NCBI GenBank assembly: GCA_018818785.1
Contig: JAHIRF010000005.1
Coordinates: forward strand, 124,001-188,000
DNA: 64,000 bases
Direction: 5' to 3'
Source of the DNA: Thermoplasmatota archaeon
Lineage (GTDB): Archaea > Thermoplasmatota > Thermoplasmata > UBA10834
A program made the translations under genes and the position numbers. The notes under the pieces were generated by a model. It worked only from the letters and a program-made list of their open reading frames with translations. It was not told the origin of the DNA and did not search any database. Positions 18,365-27,726 of the stretch are shown piece by piece; position 1 is the stretch's first letter, and every line of letters starts with the position of its first letter.

Positions 18365-18781
18365 ATGGAAGTAATGCGGAATGGCAACCTGATATTTCTG
18401 CGTCTCGATCACGACGACGATATTCTGGCCAAGGTCCATGAGATCATCGCATCTGAAAAGTCGACGATGGTCTTCACAACCGGACTCGGTATGATACATG
18501 ATTTCGAGCTGGGGTACTTCGACAACGGGCAATATCTGAAGAAGCACTATGCTGAGCCACACGAGCTTCTCTCGGTCCAGGGCTCCGTATCTTCTGATGG
18601 AGAATCAAGGATCCATATTCACATCACAGTCGCAGACAAAGCACATGAGTCATTCGGAGGCCACCTACTATCTGGACGTGTCTGGATGAGCAATGAATTG
18701 GTGTTGTTGACAGTCGATGGTGTACGATCAAGACGAGAAATCGATCCAATCAGAAAGGTCGCAATCCTTCACTTTCCATGA
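18365..18781 (+). CDS. PPC (DUF296) domain DNA-binding-like protein
   Basis: This 138-residue protein is a single PPC domain, as found fused to AT-hooks in plants and alone in prokaryotes: NLIFLRLDHDDDILAKVHEIIASEK, FTTGLGMIHDFELGYFD, HELLSVQGSVSSDGESRIHIHITVADKAHESFGGHLLSG. The paired His residues of IHIHITVAD resemble a metal site known in the family. Prokaryotic function is unclear. I choose ATG 18365, which gives the usual domain length. Confidence 0.85.
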   Translation: MEVMRNGNLIFLRLDHDDDILAKVHEIIASEKSTMVFTTGLGMIHDFELGYFDNGQYLKKHYAEPHELLSVQGSVSSDGESRIHIHITVADKAHESFGGHLLSGRVWMSNELVLLTVDGVRSRREIDPIRKVAILHFP

Positions 18782-18793
18782 AGTGGATATTCG

Positions 18794-19747
18794 CTAGAGC
18801 AGATCCTTGACCATCAATATTTCTGTTGATTCGACCTCGAATCCTGCGGACTTGTACATGCCAAGAGCCTTCTCGTTCTCAGCATCGACCATCAGCAGGA
18901 CTCGTTTGGCTCCTTGAGACTTGAGCCAGTTCACACTATCGAGAAGGAGATTCCTACCCAACCCCTGCCTGCGATGTGATTGGACGACCCCCAGGATGGC
19001 TACCCATCCTTCTCTCACATCTCTTCCTTCGGTCTCAGGTTGCCTATCCTCACTCATAGCGAAGCCAACCGTTTTCCCATCGTCCACTGCGAACGTGACT
19101 GCAAACCTGTCGTTTGTGGCCTCGAAGAAATTCTTGAACCTGTCCATTGTGACGGGCGCGTAATTGAAATGATCCACAAACGATTCGTTTCGGACATCAA
19201 CAATTCTCGAGGAGAGATTTTCGATATCATCCTCGATGAGTATGTGCTCAATCCTAATGCCCTTCGGAAACACGGCCTCCTCCGGTTCGCAATTCCCTTT
19301 TCGAACTATTTCGTAATACCTTCGGACTTCACGGAAGCCCGAGTTCTCCAGCAATTTCTTCTTCCAGGAGTCAATCTGATAGCACGGTATCTGCGTCGCG
19401 GATACACCACGACCTACGAGATAATCGAGGGACTTCTCAAGAAGTGTTTCTTCGATTCCGTCGCATCTATGATTCCGCATGATCTCGATGTATAGATACG
19501 AATCTCTCAATCCATAGGCCAGTCTGGCCTGGTCCACAAATCCGTTTGCATGACCAACAGCTTCTCCATCGATGATTGCCAGCCAAGCCCCTTCCGGGTC
19601 GTAATCGCTATCGAGAAAAGTCTCCACTCTCATCTCATCTGGATTTACCATTCTTTGCGAGGGTAGACCTGCTCTTGAATCGTTAGAGATCTTCGCCATC
19701 GACTCGACGTCACTCTCGGTCGGATGTCGATATTCTATTTCGGGCAT
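18794..19747 (-). CDS. Tandem GNAT acetyltransferase (MshD-like architecture)
   Basis: A protein of about 317 residues with two GNAT folds. The first (about 1-150) is degenerate; the second (about 170-317) has the acetyl-CoA loop QSHRRQGLGRNLLLDSV and MVDAENEKALGMYKSAGFEV. The double layout resembles mycothiol synthase MshD, but the substrate here is unknown. A TATA-like AATATAATC at 19778-19786 suggests transcription begins near 19757, so ATG 19747 (MPEIEYR) is preferred over the upstream ATG 19774. Confidence 0.82.
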   Translation of the reverse strand: MPEIEYRHPTESDVESMAKISNDSRAGLPSQRMVNPDEMRVETFLDSDYDPEGAWLAIIDGEAVGHANGFVDQARLAYGLRDSYLYIEIMRNHRCDGIEETLLEKSLDYLVGRGVSATQIPCYQIDSWKKKLLENSGFREVRRYYEIVRKGNCEPEEAVFPKGIRIEHILIEDDIENLSSRIVDVRNESFVDHFNYAPVTMDRFKNFFEATNDRFAVTFAVDDGKTVGFAMSEDRQPETEGRDVREGWVAILGVVQSHRRQGLGRNLLLDSVNWLKSQGAKRVLLMVDAENEKALGMYKSAGFEVESTEILMVKDLL

Positions 19748-19845
19748 TATTCTCACCACGGATATGTGAGCCATTTGAATATAATCTTTTGAGGCCTCTT
19801 GTCCGGAGAATCAGGGAACCAATCTCAATTCTAAGGATGTAATCA

Positions 19846-20256
19846 TCAATCCAGGTCATCTCTGACAACTCGCCTTTTCTTTCCGCATTCCAGACAAGAA
19901 TCTCTATGGACACAGAGGGTTCCTCCGCACTCAGGGCATGTCCATCTTATTTTTTCACTCGCAACAAATTTCCTTATCCCATTTTCTTGAATATTTTCAA
20001 GGTTCTCGATCATGCTCATCCCATATCTGGTTCTGTATCTCTTATCCAATTGTTTCATTCTTCTACATGGGAATTTGTCGCATGTGAAACAGAATCTCGG
20101 CGTTTTCAGATTCATACACTTTCTAATAGTGCACTTAGAATGATGAGCCTTGTTCGGATTCTCATAATTACACCCTAGACATCTGTTCTTCTCTCTCTGA
20201 TGGCCCAGACAGATCGCACAATTCATCCCACATGGTGCGATTAGCTTCAGATTCAT
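19846..20256 (-). CDS. DUF3795-type cysteine-rich protein
   Basis: A 136-residue protein rich in Cys: CGMNCAICLG near the start, CLGC, CTIRKCMNLK, CFTCDKFPC and a C-terminal zinc ribbon (CPECGG ... CLECGKKRR). The N-terminal CGxNCxxC with spaced Cys pairs is typical of DUF3795, whose biochemical role is unknown but suggests metal binding. The local DNA is AT-richer than its neighbours. Confidence 0.75.
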   Translation of the reverse strand: MNLKLIAPCGMNCAICLGHQREKNRCLGCNYENPNKAHHSKCTIRKCMNLKTPRFCFTCDKFPCRRMKQLDKRYRTRYGMSMIENLENIQENGIRKFVASEKIRWTCPECGGTLCVHRDSCLECGKKRRVVRDDLD

Positions 20257-20336
20257 GACTACTCCTCCGCAGATTCAGTCAGCTATTCTCCAGTCAGTTC
20301 GAATAGACATTCCTATCGTCGGTCGAGAAGGGCGCC

Positions 20337-22415
20337 TCATGTTTGAGGCGGTGGGGCCTCCTCTCCCTTGTCGCCATTCTTCCTGATCATGGTCACGTAG
20401 AGCCCGATCAAGATCGCCGCACCCAATATTCCCCCTATCAGACCCATGATGAATCCTGACAAGCTGATGTCATCACCTTCAGAACTCGATTGGTTCTCAA
20501 CATCTCCAATTCTGTCCACCGTCTCATCAAGCAGGTCCTGGGTGATATTGAGCGACTCGCTAATGGAAGCCAAAGAGATCAGTAGTGCCTCTAGTTCCGC
20601 ATCAAACGCTGATTGATTGTCATCTGCACTGTCAAGGCCAACATATAGCTCCTGAATGTCATCTCGCACAGCAGCGAGGCCATCGGATAGTTCGTCGAGG
20701 GAGGCCTGTAGCGTTTCGAGATCGTCCTTGCTAGCATTCAGATCCGACCATATTATGGTCATGTCCGCGACGATCCTTCCGAGATCTTCTTCCAGAGCAA
20801 TCAGTTCAGTCCACAGCTCGGGTACTGGATTCTCGTAAGTGATCGTGATGCTTACACTGCGCGAGTTTCCTGAAATGTCCTCTGCGGTCACCATGATGGT
20901 GTTTTCGCCCTCCGAGAGCGCGAGGTTCATCGAGAATGCACCGGTCAGATCATCCACAGCTGCAATCAAGCCACCGATTGAGAGGGTTGCTCCAGGCTCT
21001 GTAGTCCCGGATACGGTGATGGTCGGTGTGTTGGTGGTGGCGCCCGAAATCGGCTCATCGACAGACAGTGCGGGAGGGGTGACATCCGGTGCTAGATAGG
21101 TATTGACTCCCGCTCTCTGGGTTATTCCATCATGCTGCAACCATATGGCGATGGTCGTTCCCGCACCACCTGAGGCGACATCCGGCAGCTCTCCCTGTCC
21201 CATGAACTCCTCGATGAGCTCTGGCTCACCCCAGCCAATACTGGTCGTATACAAATTCGCATAGACGCTGTAGCGGTAGCCATCGAACTGTGTCCAGACT
21301 GCCACTGCGCCCCCCTTATCATTGAGGGAAATCGCAGGAGTGCCGGCGTTATTGTCGTTCTTCTCAATCAGTTCCGCCGTGCCCCATCCTGAACTTGGAG
21401 TGTATCGATTCGCATGGATGTTGTTCCGTATACCATCCGATTGGGACCAAACGGTGATAGCGTTCCCGTCATCGTCCGTTCCGACGTCCCAGGCGAGGAC
21501 GTGTCCCGTATCATCATTCTCGACGAGCTCTGGTTCACCCCAACCATCTCCGGCGACGTACCTGCACGCCAATAGACTGGCGGTCGTGCCGATCAACTCC
21601 TGCCAGACGACGGTGGCATTACCTCCTTCATCCATGGCGATTCTCGGATTTCCCGCAGTCCCGTCATACACATCCTCTACGAGATGTGCGGTTCCCCACC
21701 CTTCACCGATTTTATATTCATTCGCCCAGGCCTCGTAAATGGGGCTAGCCCAGACCTTCCAGACCACCACGGCATTGCCCTTTCCGTCCATGGCTATCTG
21801 CGGGTAGCTGGGGTTCCCAGGGTAATCGTCTCCAATGATCTCCGTTGGTCCCCACCCCTCACCCTGGACGTACCTACTTGCGGTCACGTTGACGTGGTAA
21901 CTATCGAACTGCGTCCAGACTGCGATCATATTATCTTCTCCATCTGTCGCAACAGACGGGCGAACACCTGATGCGGATGAGGCATCCTGCACGACTTCAG
22001 GTGTACTCCAACCCATGCCTGGTCGGTACTGGCTCGAGTATATCCAATAGGGCCCCACATTCTGACTCCACACGATAGTCACATTGCCATTGGTGTCTGC
22101 AGCAATTGCAGGCGACTCGAGCAACTCCCACGAACCAAACTCGATGGTGCTTGCATCCGTCCATCCCTTGTCTGCGATGTACCTGCTTGTCATGACATTG
22201 ATCGTGCTGACGCCATCGTACTGTCCCCAGACAGCCATGCCATTTCCATTCCCATCAACGACCACACTGGGTGCAGTGCAATAACCTATACCATCGTCTA
22301 TCAATTCCGCTGTGCCCCAGTCGGATGCGACCTCCGCAGAGGATGGAACTGGTGTCATGAGCGTTCCACAGATTGTGATCAGAGCCAACATTGATACGAG
22401 CAACTTCCGACGCAT
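20337..22415 (-). CDS. Secreted, membrane-anchored repeat protein (probable beta-propeller plus Ig-like domain)
   Basis: The product has 692 residues with a signal peptide (MRRKLLVSMLALITICGTLM). Eight repeats of about 60 residues follow (roughly 30-480), each with a WG-x-E-L-I/V start, D-x-x-GNA-x-x-VW-x-Q and RY-x-x-G-x-GW end, suggesting an eight-bladed propeller. An Ig-like segment (SGATTNTPTITVSGTTEPGA) comes next, then a heptad-rich coiled coil and a C-terminal membrane helix with a basic stop (IRKNGDKG). It is therefore a surface protein facing outward. ATG 22415 follows GGGGAG; the frame stays open upstream through the tRNA gene. Confidence 0.85.
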   Translation of the reverse strand: MRRKLLVSMLALITICGTLMTPVPSSAEVASDWGTAELIDDGIGYCTAPSVVVDGNGNGMAVWGQYDGVSTINVMTSRYIADKGWTDASTIEFGSWELLESPAIAADTNGNVTIVWSQNVGPYWIYSSQYRPGMGWSTPEVVQDASSASGVRPSVATDGEDNMIAVWTQFDSYHVNVTASRYVQGEGWGPTEIIGDDYPGNPSYPQIAMDGKGNAVVVWKVWASPIYEAWANEYKIGEGWGTAHLVEDVYDGTAGNPRIAMDEGGNATVVWQELIGTTASLLACRYVAGDGWGEPELVENDDTGHVLAWDVGTDDDGNAITVWSQSDGIRNNIHANRYTPSSGWGTAELIEKNDNNAGTPAISLNDKGGAVAVWTQFDGYRYSVYANLYTTSIGWGEPELIEEFMGQGELPDVASGGAGTTIAIWLQHDGITQRAGVNTYLAPDVTPPALSVDEPISGATTNTPTITVSGTTEPGATLSIGGLIAAVDDLTGAFSMNLALSEGENTIMVTAEDISGNSRSVSITITYENPVPELWTELIALEEDLGRIVADMTIIWSDLNASKDDLETLQASLDELSDGLAAVRDDIQELYVGLDSADDNQSAFDAELEALLISLASISESLNITQDLLDETVDRIGDVENQSSSEGDDISLSGFIMGLIGGILGAAILIGLYVTMIRKNGDKGEEAPPPQT

Positions 22416-22511
22416 TGTCTCCCCATAAGGGCAATGGCTACACTGACTAAATCCCTTTGCAGGGCAACCCTGAAGACGAAATGAATTCTCTGGACGAAGA
22501 AGCATAGGAGT

Positions 22512-22582
22512 GCGGCTGCCGGGATTCGAACCCGGGCTTGAAGCTTGGGAAGCTTCAGTCCTAACCACTAGACTACAGCCGC
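22512..22582 (-). tRNA. tRNA-Gly (anticodon CCC)
   Basis: A 71-base cloverleaf: acceptor GCGGCTG paired with CAGCCGC, D arm GTCTAGTGGTTAGGAC, anticodon stem GAAGC/GCTTC with loop TTCCCAA, four-base variable loop, and T arm CCGGG-TTCGAAT-CCCGG. The CCC anticodon reads GGG glycine codons. No intron and no encoded CCA. A TTTAAA box lies about 30 bases upstream on the same strand (about 22611-22616). Confidence 0.95.
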
Positions 22583-22639
22583 TTGTATTGCACGAATGTG
22601 GCATTTTGATTTAAACATATCCGAGCGGAAGGCGGTCTA

Positions 22640-23341
22640 TTATGATTCGATAACGGACAGGAAATGGTAGCCGTCTCTCGAGACGATCTCCTTCGAATCC
22701 AACCTGATCGGGTATGAGAACATCGGTCCGTCCGTCACCACCGTGTGATACTCGCCGTTCTCTCCCGCTGCATCTATTCCTATGGCTTCTATCTCACTCA
22801 CGACGCTCGGTGTCAGTTCCTTTCCGAGGTAACTCTTATCCAAAACACCGTCCTTGACGGATACGATCCTGGCTTCGAAACCCATTGCGAAGAACTCGGC
22901 CAGCAGTTCTCGTCTGCCCATTTTCCAGAGCGGAAGAGCCGCCTTCATCCCCTTCTCCAATGTGACCCTCTCGACCCATTCCCTGTGACCTTCGAGGTCT
23001 ATGTCACCGAAGACACCGTGGGTTATCCCCAGCTTCTTCAGTTCATCCAGGGCATCTTTGAACTGCCCTTCGTACCCCTCCCAGGAGGCATTCCTGGTCA
23101 TCAGTGGGATCCCCATCGCTCTGGCTTGGCTGTCAATCACGGAGACGGGCAATCCATGCCCCCGCGACCTATCACCGGTCTCGATCAGCATGGTCAGAAG
23201 ATTTCTGGGCGATGCTCCGAGCTCGATGGCATGGAACAATGCGAGTGCGGAGTCCTTACCTCCGCTCCACGAACAAAAGAATGGTGTTTCGGGAACCAGC
23301 GTCTCTACTTCACGTTCTCGAGCTGGCTTATGATGTTCCAT
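22640..23341 (-). CDS. dph6: Diphthine--ammonia ligase
   Basis: This ATP-dependent amidase performs the last step of diphthamide formation on elongation factor 2. The 233-residue protein carries the PP-loop SWSGGKDSALALFHA near residue 24 and the family motifs GVFGDIDLEGHREWVERV and GIDAAGENGEYHTVVTDGPMF. Its start overlaps the end of the upstream UPF0147 gene by 37 bases; the start-proximal region has no later good start before the P-loop. Confidence 0.92.
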   Translation of the reverse strand: MEHHKPAREREVETLVPETPFFCSWSGGKDSALALFHAIELGASPRNLLTMLIETGDRSRGHGLPVSVIDSQARAMGIPLMTRNASWEGYEGQFKDALDELKKLGITHGVFGDIDLEGHREWVERVTLEKGMKAALPLWKMGRRELLAEFFAMGFEARIVSVKDGVLDKSYLGKELTPSVVSEIEAIGIDAAGENGEYHTVVTDGPMFSYPIRLDSKEIVSRDGYHFLSVIES

Positions 23342-23559
23342 ATGAGCGTCCGCCCGTGGAGGGGTATGTTCGGGTCATTGGCTAGTTCGTCGAGGATCAT
23401 GATCGCGCTCGCGCTCCTGATGTCCAAAGCCTCCTCTTTGTGCGACAGTCTCTCCTTTGCTTGTGTCGCACCGCGCCGGATGTTCCTCGGGACCGAGTTG
23501 TCCTCGGCCAGCTGGTCCAACACCTCCATGATCTGTCTAAGCTTTGTTTCCATATCCAT
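23305..23559 (-). CDS. UPF0147 family protein
   Basis: A helical protein of 84 residues: QIMEVLDQLAEDNSVPRNIRRGA, then DELANDPNIPLHGRTLIWNIISQLE, the signature of the archaeal UPF0147 family. Function unknown. I take ATG 23559, preceded by AGGTGAG; the GTG nine bases earlier lies within that ribosome binding site. It overlaps dph6, so the two are probably expressed together. Confidence 0.88.
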   Translation of the reverse strand: MDMETKLRQIMEVLDQLAEDNSVPRNIRRGATQAKERLSHKEEALDIRSASAIMILDELANDPNIPLHGRTLIWNIISQLENVK

Positions 23560-23605
23560 AGCGCTCACCTTCGAAAGTGATTATTAATGAGAAAGGCGGA
23601 GAAGA

Positions 23606-23950
23606 CTATTCCTTCTGCTCTTCCTCAACATCGACCTTGATCTTGCCTCTTTCCTTGAATGTGGTGACGACCATGAAGGTCTTGGTCTCCTTCACACCGT
23701 TTATGTCTGCGACATCGTCGACTATGAACTTCTTGAGTGCTCCATAATTAGGGAACCTTGCCTTCGCGAAGATATCCGTGTCTCCTGTGACCAGGAATAC
23801 ATCCTCGACATGGTCGAAGGACGCGATCTTCTCCGCGACATCGTCGGACCCCTTCGTGTCGATCTTGAAGCTGATCAGGGCCGTGACCTGTTCTTCTCCA
23901 TAGTACGTCGAGATGATCTCCTCGTACTCCTTCTTGTCTTTATCTTCCAT
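23606..23950 (-). CDS. Lrp/AsnC ligand-binding (RAM) domain protein
   Basis: A 114-residue protein with an acidic helical N-terminal extension (about 20 residues) followed by a RAM domain: VTALISFKIDTKG, SFDHVEDVFLVTGDTDIFAKARF and DINGVKETKTFMVVTTFKERGKI. There is no helix-turn-helix. It probably senses small ligands or partners with another Lrp protein. A GGGGGGCGAAG stretch precedes the ATG. Confidence 0.82.
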   Translation of the reverse strand: MEDKDKKEYEEIISTYYGEEQVTALISFKIDTKGSDDVAEKIASFDHVEDVFLVTGDTDIFAKARFPNYGALKKFIVDDVADINGVKETKTFMVVTTFKERGKIKVDVEEEQKE

Positions 23951-24089
23951 GTCTTCGCCCCCCGATCGAGGATGCCTCTATCCGCGTGGTGCGGTTATCC
24001 GAGCTCAGGCGCCCTTAGGGTCAACAAGAGCCTTATCCTCGGCATTCCCGGAAGGGACTGCTTTGATAAGGGTCGGTACGAGCCCGATG

Positions 24090-24260
24090 TTACAGGCGTG
24101 CGCCTTCGAATTCCTCTTGGAGGTCTATGATCACCTGTTCAAGGATCTCCTCCAAGCTGGCGCTCCTGTACTCTCTCATTCCACCAAGGTCACTCTGAAC
24201 TCTTGCAACATACGATGCGTTGCTCTTCAGAAACTCAACGTTGCACAAGGGCTCTTCCAT
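24090..24260 (-). CDS. Small protein of unknown function (56 residues)
   Basis: ATG 24260 opens a 56-codon frame ending at TAA 24090-24092, preceded by a strong GGGGTGA ribosome binding site eight bases upstream. The product begins MEEPLCNVEFLKSNASYV and has an acidic, probably helical second half with RSASLEEILEQ. A TATATA run near 24323 on the same strand could be its promoter. No family is recognised. Confidence 0.5.
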   Translation of the reverse strand: MEEPLCNVEFLKSNASYVARVQSDLGGMREYRSASLEEILEQVIIDLQEEFEGARL

Positions 24261-24633
24261 CCGTGTTCACCCCATCTGGCCCAGGCACCACCCGAGGCCA
24301 TGGTTAGCGCGCTGGTGCGCCATATATCCTCTATTATTTAGACCTTTCTTAAAATGCTTCCGGTCACCCGACTAGCCAGAAAGCGATCTGACGCGAGTCC
24401 AGGTCGGATGATGGGGCCGTCAGGCCTGATCCACCCCCCAAAAAACATGCCATCCCTGATTGGTTTACAATGTCCAAGTTCGACCAATGCCAGCAACCAA
24501 GTATTATATATCGCGGCGACCGTAATCCCCAAATCGATGAACTCGGCAGCCAATAGCCTTATCATAATTATAGGCTGATTCTTGCCCCCATTGCCGAGTT
24601 TGTATTAGAGGCCTTTTGGAGGGATTTGTTGTC
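24261..24633. other. Intergenic region with promoters for the small gene and ileS
   Basis: This 373-base gap holds a TATA-like run for the minus-strand gene near 24320-24330 and TATTATATAT at 24502-24511 for ileS, giving an ileS leader of about 100 bases. Within the leader, AGCCTTAT-cataatt-ATAGGCT (around 24552-24575) can form a short hairpin with one bulge. GGATGATGGGGCC/GGCCTGATCC (around 24404-24430) is a second hairpin. I see no convincing protein gene or known RNA gene. Confidence 0.4.
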
Positions 24634-27600
24634 ATGAAGAAGTACTACCGAGAACCTGCCGGCGAGACCTTTTCCGGCATAGAAGAGGAGGTTCTCTCTC
24701 TCTGGGAGCGGGAGGGCATGCTGCTCGAGGTCAGGGAGCGGATGCGCAACGGTATCCCGCTGTACTTCTGCGAAGGTCCGCCGACCGCTAAGAGCCCACC
24801 CCATTTCGGGGACGCGCTCACGCGCGCGGTTAAGGACGCGTTCCTCAGATTCCACATAATGAACGGTCGAAAGGTCCTGCCCTACATAGGTGGTTGGGAC
24901 TGTCATGGACTTCCAGTCGAGCTGGAGGTCGAGAGGTCTCTAGGGCTGGAGTGCAAGGAAGATATCGAGCGATACGGGATCGAACTCTTCAACGCACGAT
25001 GTCGCGAGAGCGTCCTCCGTTACAAGGGCGATTGGGAGGAGATGAGCCGTAGGGTCGGCTACTGGATCGATTTCGAGAACGCCTACATGACCATGTCTAA
25101 CGAGTACATTGAGAGTGTATGGTGGTCCGTCAAACAATTGCATTCGAAGGGATTGCTGGTCAAGGACAAACAGGTCGTCCCTTACTGCCCACGGTGCGGG
25201 ACCACCCTGAGCACGCACGAAGTGGCCTTGGGGTTCGGCGAGGTCGAGACCAGATTCGTCGTCGCCCGCTTCAGAATCGACACGTTAGATGCCAGCGCTC
25301 TGGTCTACACCGAGACACCATGGACCCTAGTGGCGAACGCCCTGCTCGCGGTCGATGGAAACCAACGATATGTGCTTATCGAATCATCGGGCGAGAGGTT
25401 ACTCCTGAGCGACCGTAGCTCGAGGGCATTGTTGCCTTCATGCAAGGTGCTTCGCACCTTCTCAGGCACGGAGCTGGTCGGTCTATCCTATGTTCCACCG
25501 TTCGATTACTCGGGGCGGCCCAGCGATTCGTTCAGGATCGTTCATTCCGACGAGGTCACCAAAGAGGAGGGCACCGGGATAATGCACGTGTGCCCTGCCT
25601 GCAGCTCGATAGATTTCGAGATATCAGCGGCCGAGGGACTCGAATTGTTCGATCCGGTCGACGATACCGCAAGGTTCACACAGAAGATCCCCGAACTCGC
25701 TGGCAAGTCGGTCACAGGTTCGAGCACCGAAGTGATACGAATGCTCGAGGGTTCAGGGTCGTTGTTCAAATGGGGTCTGATGAAACGGTCATCACCTTTC
25801 TGCTGGAGGTGTCAGACCCCGCTGATCTACAAGCTTAGGGACGCCTGGCTCATAAAGGCATCAGATGTGAAGGACGAGATGTCTCGATTGAACGAGAAGA
25901 TCCGATGGGTGCCTGAGACCTTCCAGGACCTCAGGTTCGGAAACTTCATCGCTGACGCCAAAGACTGGGCCGTTAGCCGGAGTCGGTACTGGGGGACTCC
26001 GCTGCCCATCTGGAGGTGCACGGAGGGCCACGAACATTGCGTGGGTTCGGTCCAGGAGCTAAGGGAGATGTCTGAGCTCCCGGTTCCAGATGGATTGGAC
26101 CTGCACCGTCCCTTCGTGGATGATATCACCCTGAGGTGCCCACAATGTGGCAAGAGCATGAAGCGTGAGGAATTCGTCCTTGACTGCTGGTACGATTCCG
26201 GGTGCGCGCCATTCGCTCAACATCACTACCCGTTCGAGAACAAGGATGCGTTCGATTCGCACAGGTCTTTGGATTTCATATCGGAATCGGTGGACCAGAC
26301 TCGTGGGTGGTTCTACACACAGCATGTGCTGAGCACCCTGCTGTTCGATGCCCCTGCGTTCACTTCCGTTCTGGTGATGGGCAACGTGCTAGGTGCCGAT
26401 GGGAAGAAGATGAGAAACGTGCACAAGAACACGGTATCGCCGTCAGAGGTGTTCTCATCCATCGGTGCGGATGCATCAAGATTCTATCTCTTGGGAAGCC
26501 CGACATGGGAATCCATTCAATTCTCAGAGGAGGATGTGAGGAAGACGATGGTCGGCACGCTCAAGACGCTCCTTAATGTCTACGCCTTCTACGCTTCCAA
26601 TGCCAACGCCTATGGTTACACTGGCCAGGATGCCGAAGCCAAGACACACGACCTGGACACGTGGATCCTCTCCAGATTGAACACTACCATAGTTGATGCC
26701 AGAAACGGGTTCGACGACCTCGAGGTCCATTGGGCGGTGAACTCTATCATGAAGTTCGTAGAGGATTTGAGTAATTGGTATGTTCGCAGATCCAGGCGCA
26801 GGTTCTGGGTCGATAGCGATCCGCTCGACCGCTTCTCCGCGCATTCCACGCTCCACGAATGCCTCATGACATTGTCCATGATAATGGCCCCGATCACACC
26901 TTTCTTCGCGGACTGGCTCTACAGAAATCTGAAAGGGGCAAAGGGGAGCGTGCATCTCGAGGACTATCCGGTCTCGGGCGAGGAACATTCCAACAGACCG
27001 CTCGAACTGCAGATGTCCGTTGTTCGGAGGGCGGTGGAAGCTGGCCGCCTGGCCCGTCAGAACGCTAACATCAAGCTGAGGCAGCCGCTAGAGGAGGTCG
27101 TGATAGCCGCCAGCAGAGACGATGTCTGGACGCTACGCAGATATGAGAAGATGATCTCCGAGGAACTGAATGTCAGATCTGTGAAGTGCATGGAATCTCG
27201 GGAGAGCATGGTGGAGTATGCCATATCGGCGAACCTCAGGACCCTTGGCCCGAGGTTCAAGGAAGGGGCCGAAGAGGTTTCGAAGCTGCTAGAGATGGTC
27301 GACGGCAGCGAACTGGTGAAGCATCTGAAGGCGAAGGGAAGGCTGCGCCTGGGAGGTTACGACCTCTACGAGGAGGATGTCATCATCAGCGAGACGCAGA
27401 AACCAGGATACACCCACGCATCGATGGATGACCTGCACGTCTACTTCTCGACCCAGATCAACACGAAGCTCAAGATGGACGGCCTGGCGAGAGAGGTCAT
27501 CAGGCGCGTCCAGCACATGCGCAAGGCGCAGGGCCTGGCCTTTGACGACCTAGTGGTCGTGGAGTATTCGGCCCATCCGGACATCGAAGCCGCTATCGTC

Positions 27601-27726
27601 GCCCACAAGTCGCGCCTGGAGACGGAGACGCATGCGAAATCCTATTCGAAGGCCACCTCACTCCAAGGGGCCAAGAAGTGGACGGTCAACAAGATGCCAC
27701 TAGAACTGGTGGTCAGGATACTTTGA
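24634..27726 (+). CDS. ileS: Isoleucyl-tRNA synthetase with divergent signature motifs
   Basis: A full-length class I synthetase of 1030 residues. The N-terminal region has PPTAKSPPHFGDALTRAVKD, so the HIGH motif is HFGD (57-60). It continues with GWDCHGLPVELEVE, the editing-domain TPWTL, zinc-type CPRCG and CPQCGK clusters, and DQTRGWFYTQH. The KMSKS loop reads KMRNV (592-596). The remainder matches the anticodon-binding region with WYVRRSRRRFWVD. Both ATP-site motifs are atypical, yet the protein is otherwise intact. Start ATG 24634 follows GGAGG at 24618-24622. The end overlaps a convergent GNAT gene by 14 bases. Confidence 0.9.
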   Translation: MKKYYREPAGETFSGIEEEVLSLWEREGMLLEVRERMRNGIPLYFCEGPPTAKSPPHFGDALTRAVKDAFLRFHIMNGRKVLPYIGGWDCHGLPVELEVERSLGLECKEDIERYGIELFNARCRESVLRYKGDWEEMSRRVGYWIDFENAYMTMSNEYIESVWWSVKQLHSKGLLVKDKQVVPYCPRCGTTLSTHEVALGFGEVETRFVVARFRIDTLDASALVYTETPWTLVANALLAVDGNQRYVLIESSGERLLLSDRSSRALLPSCKVLRTFSGTELVGLSYVPPFDYSGRPSDSFRIVHSDEVTKEEGTGIMHVCPACSSIDFEISAAEGLELFDPVDDTARFTQKIPELAGKSVTGSSTEVIRMLEGSGSLFKWGLMKRSSPFCWRCQTPLIYKLRDAWLIKASDVKDEMSRLNEKIRWVPETFQDLRFGNFIADAKDWAVSRSRYWGTPLPIWRCTEGHEHCVGSVQELREMSELPVPDGLDLHRPFVDDITLRCPQCGKSMKREEFVLDCWYDSGCAPFAQHHYPFENKDAFDSHRSLDFISESVDQTRGWFYTQHVLSTLLFDAPAFTSVLVMGNVLGADGKKMRNVHKNTVSPSEVFSSIGADASRFYLLGSPTWESIQFSEEDVRKTMVGTLKTLLNVYAFYASNANAYGYTGQDAEAKTHDLDTWILSRLNTTIVDARNGFDDLEVHWAVNSIMKFVEDLSNWYVRRSRRRFWVDSDPLDRFSAHSTLHECLMTLSMIMAPITPFFADWLYRNLKGAKGSVHLEDYPVSGEEHSNRPLELQMSVVRRAVEAGRLARQNANIKLRQPLEEVVIAASRDDVWTLRRYEKMISEELNVRSVKCMESRESMVEYAISANLRTLGPRFKEGAEEVSKLLEMVDGSELVKHLKAKGRLRLGGYDLYEEDVIISETQKPGYTHASMDDLHVYFSTQINTKLKMDGLAREVIRRVQHMRKAQGLAFDDLVVVEYSAHPDIEAAIVAHKSRLETETHAKSYSKATSLQGAKKWTVNKMPLELVVRIL

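Noticed and set aside
23950-24090. Possible RNA gene in the leader of the RAM-domain gene
   Set aside because: I could fold no cloverleaf or known RNA; short hairpins only.
24390-24435. Possible C/D box guide RNA (ATGATG and CTGA motifs)
   Set aside because: The motifs are present but no proper first box C with matching spacing is seen; short motifs like these occur by chance.
24338-24565. A 75-codon minus-strand frame upstream of ileS
   Set aside because: It overlaps the ileS promoter and leader, has no ribosome binding site, and its translation lacks any recognisable pattern.
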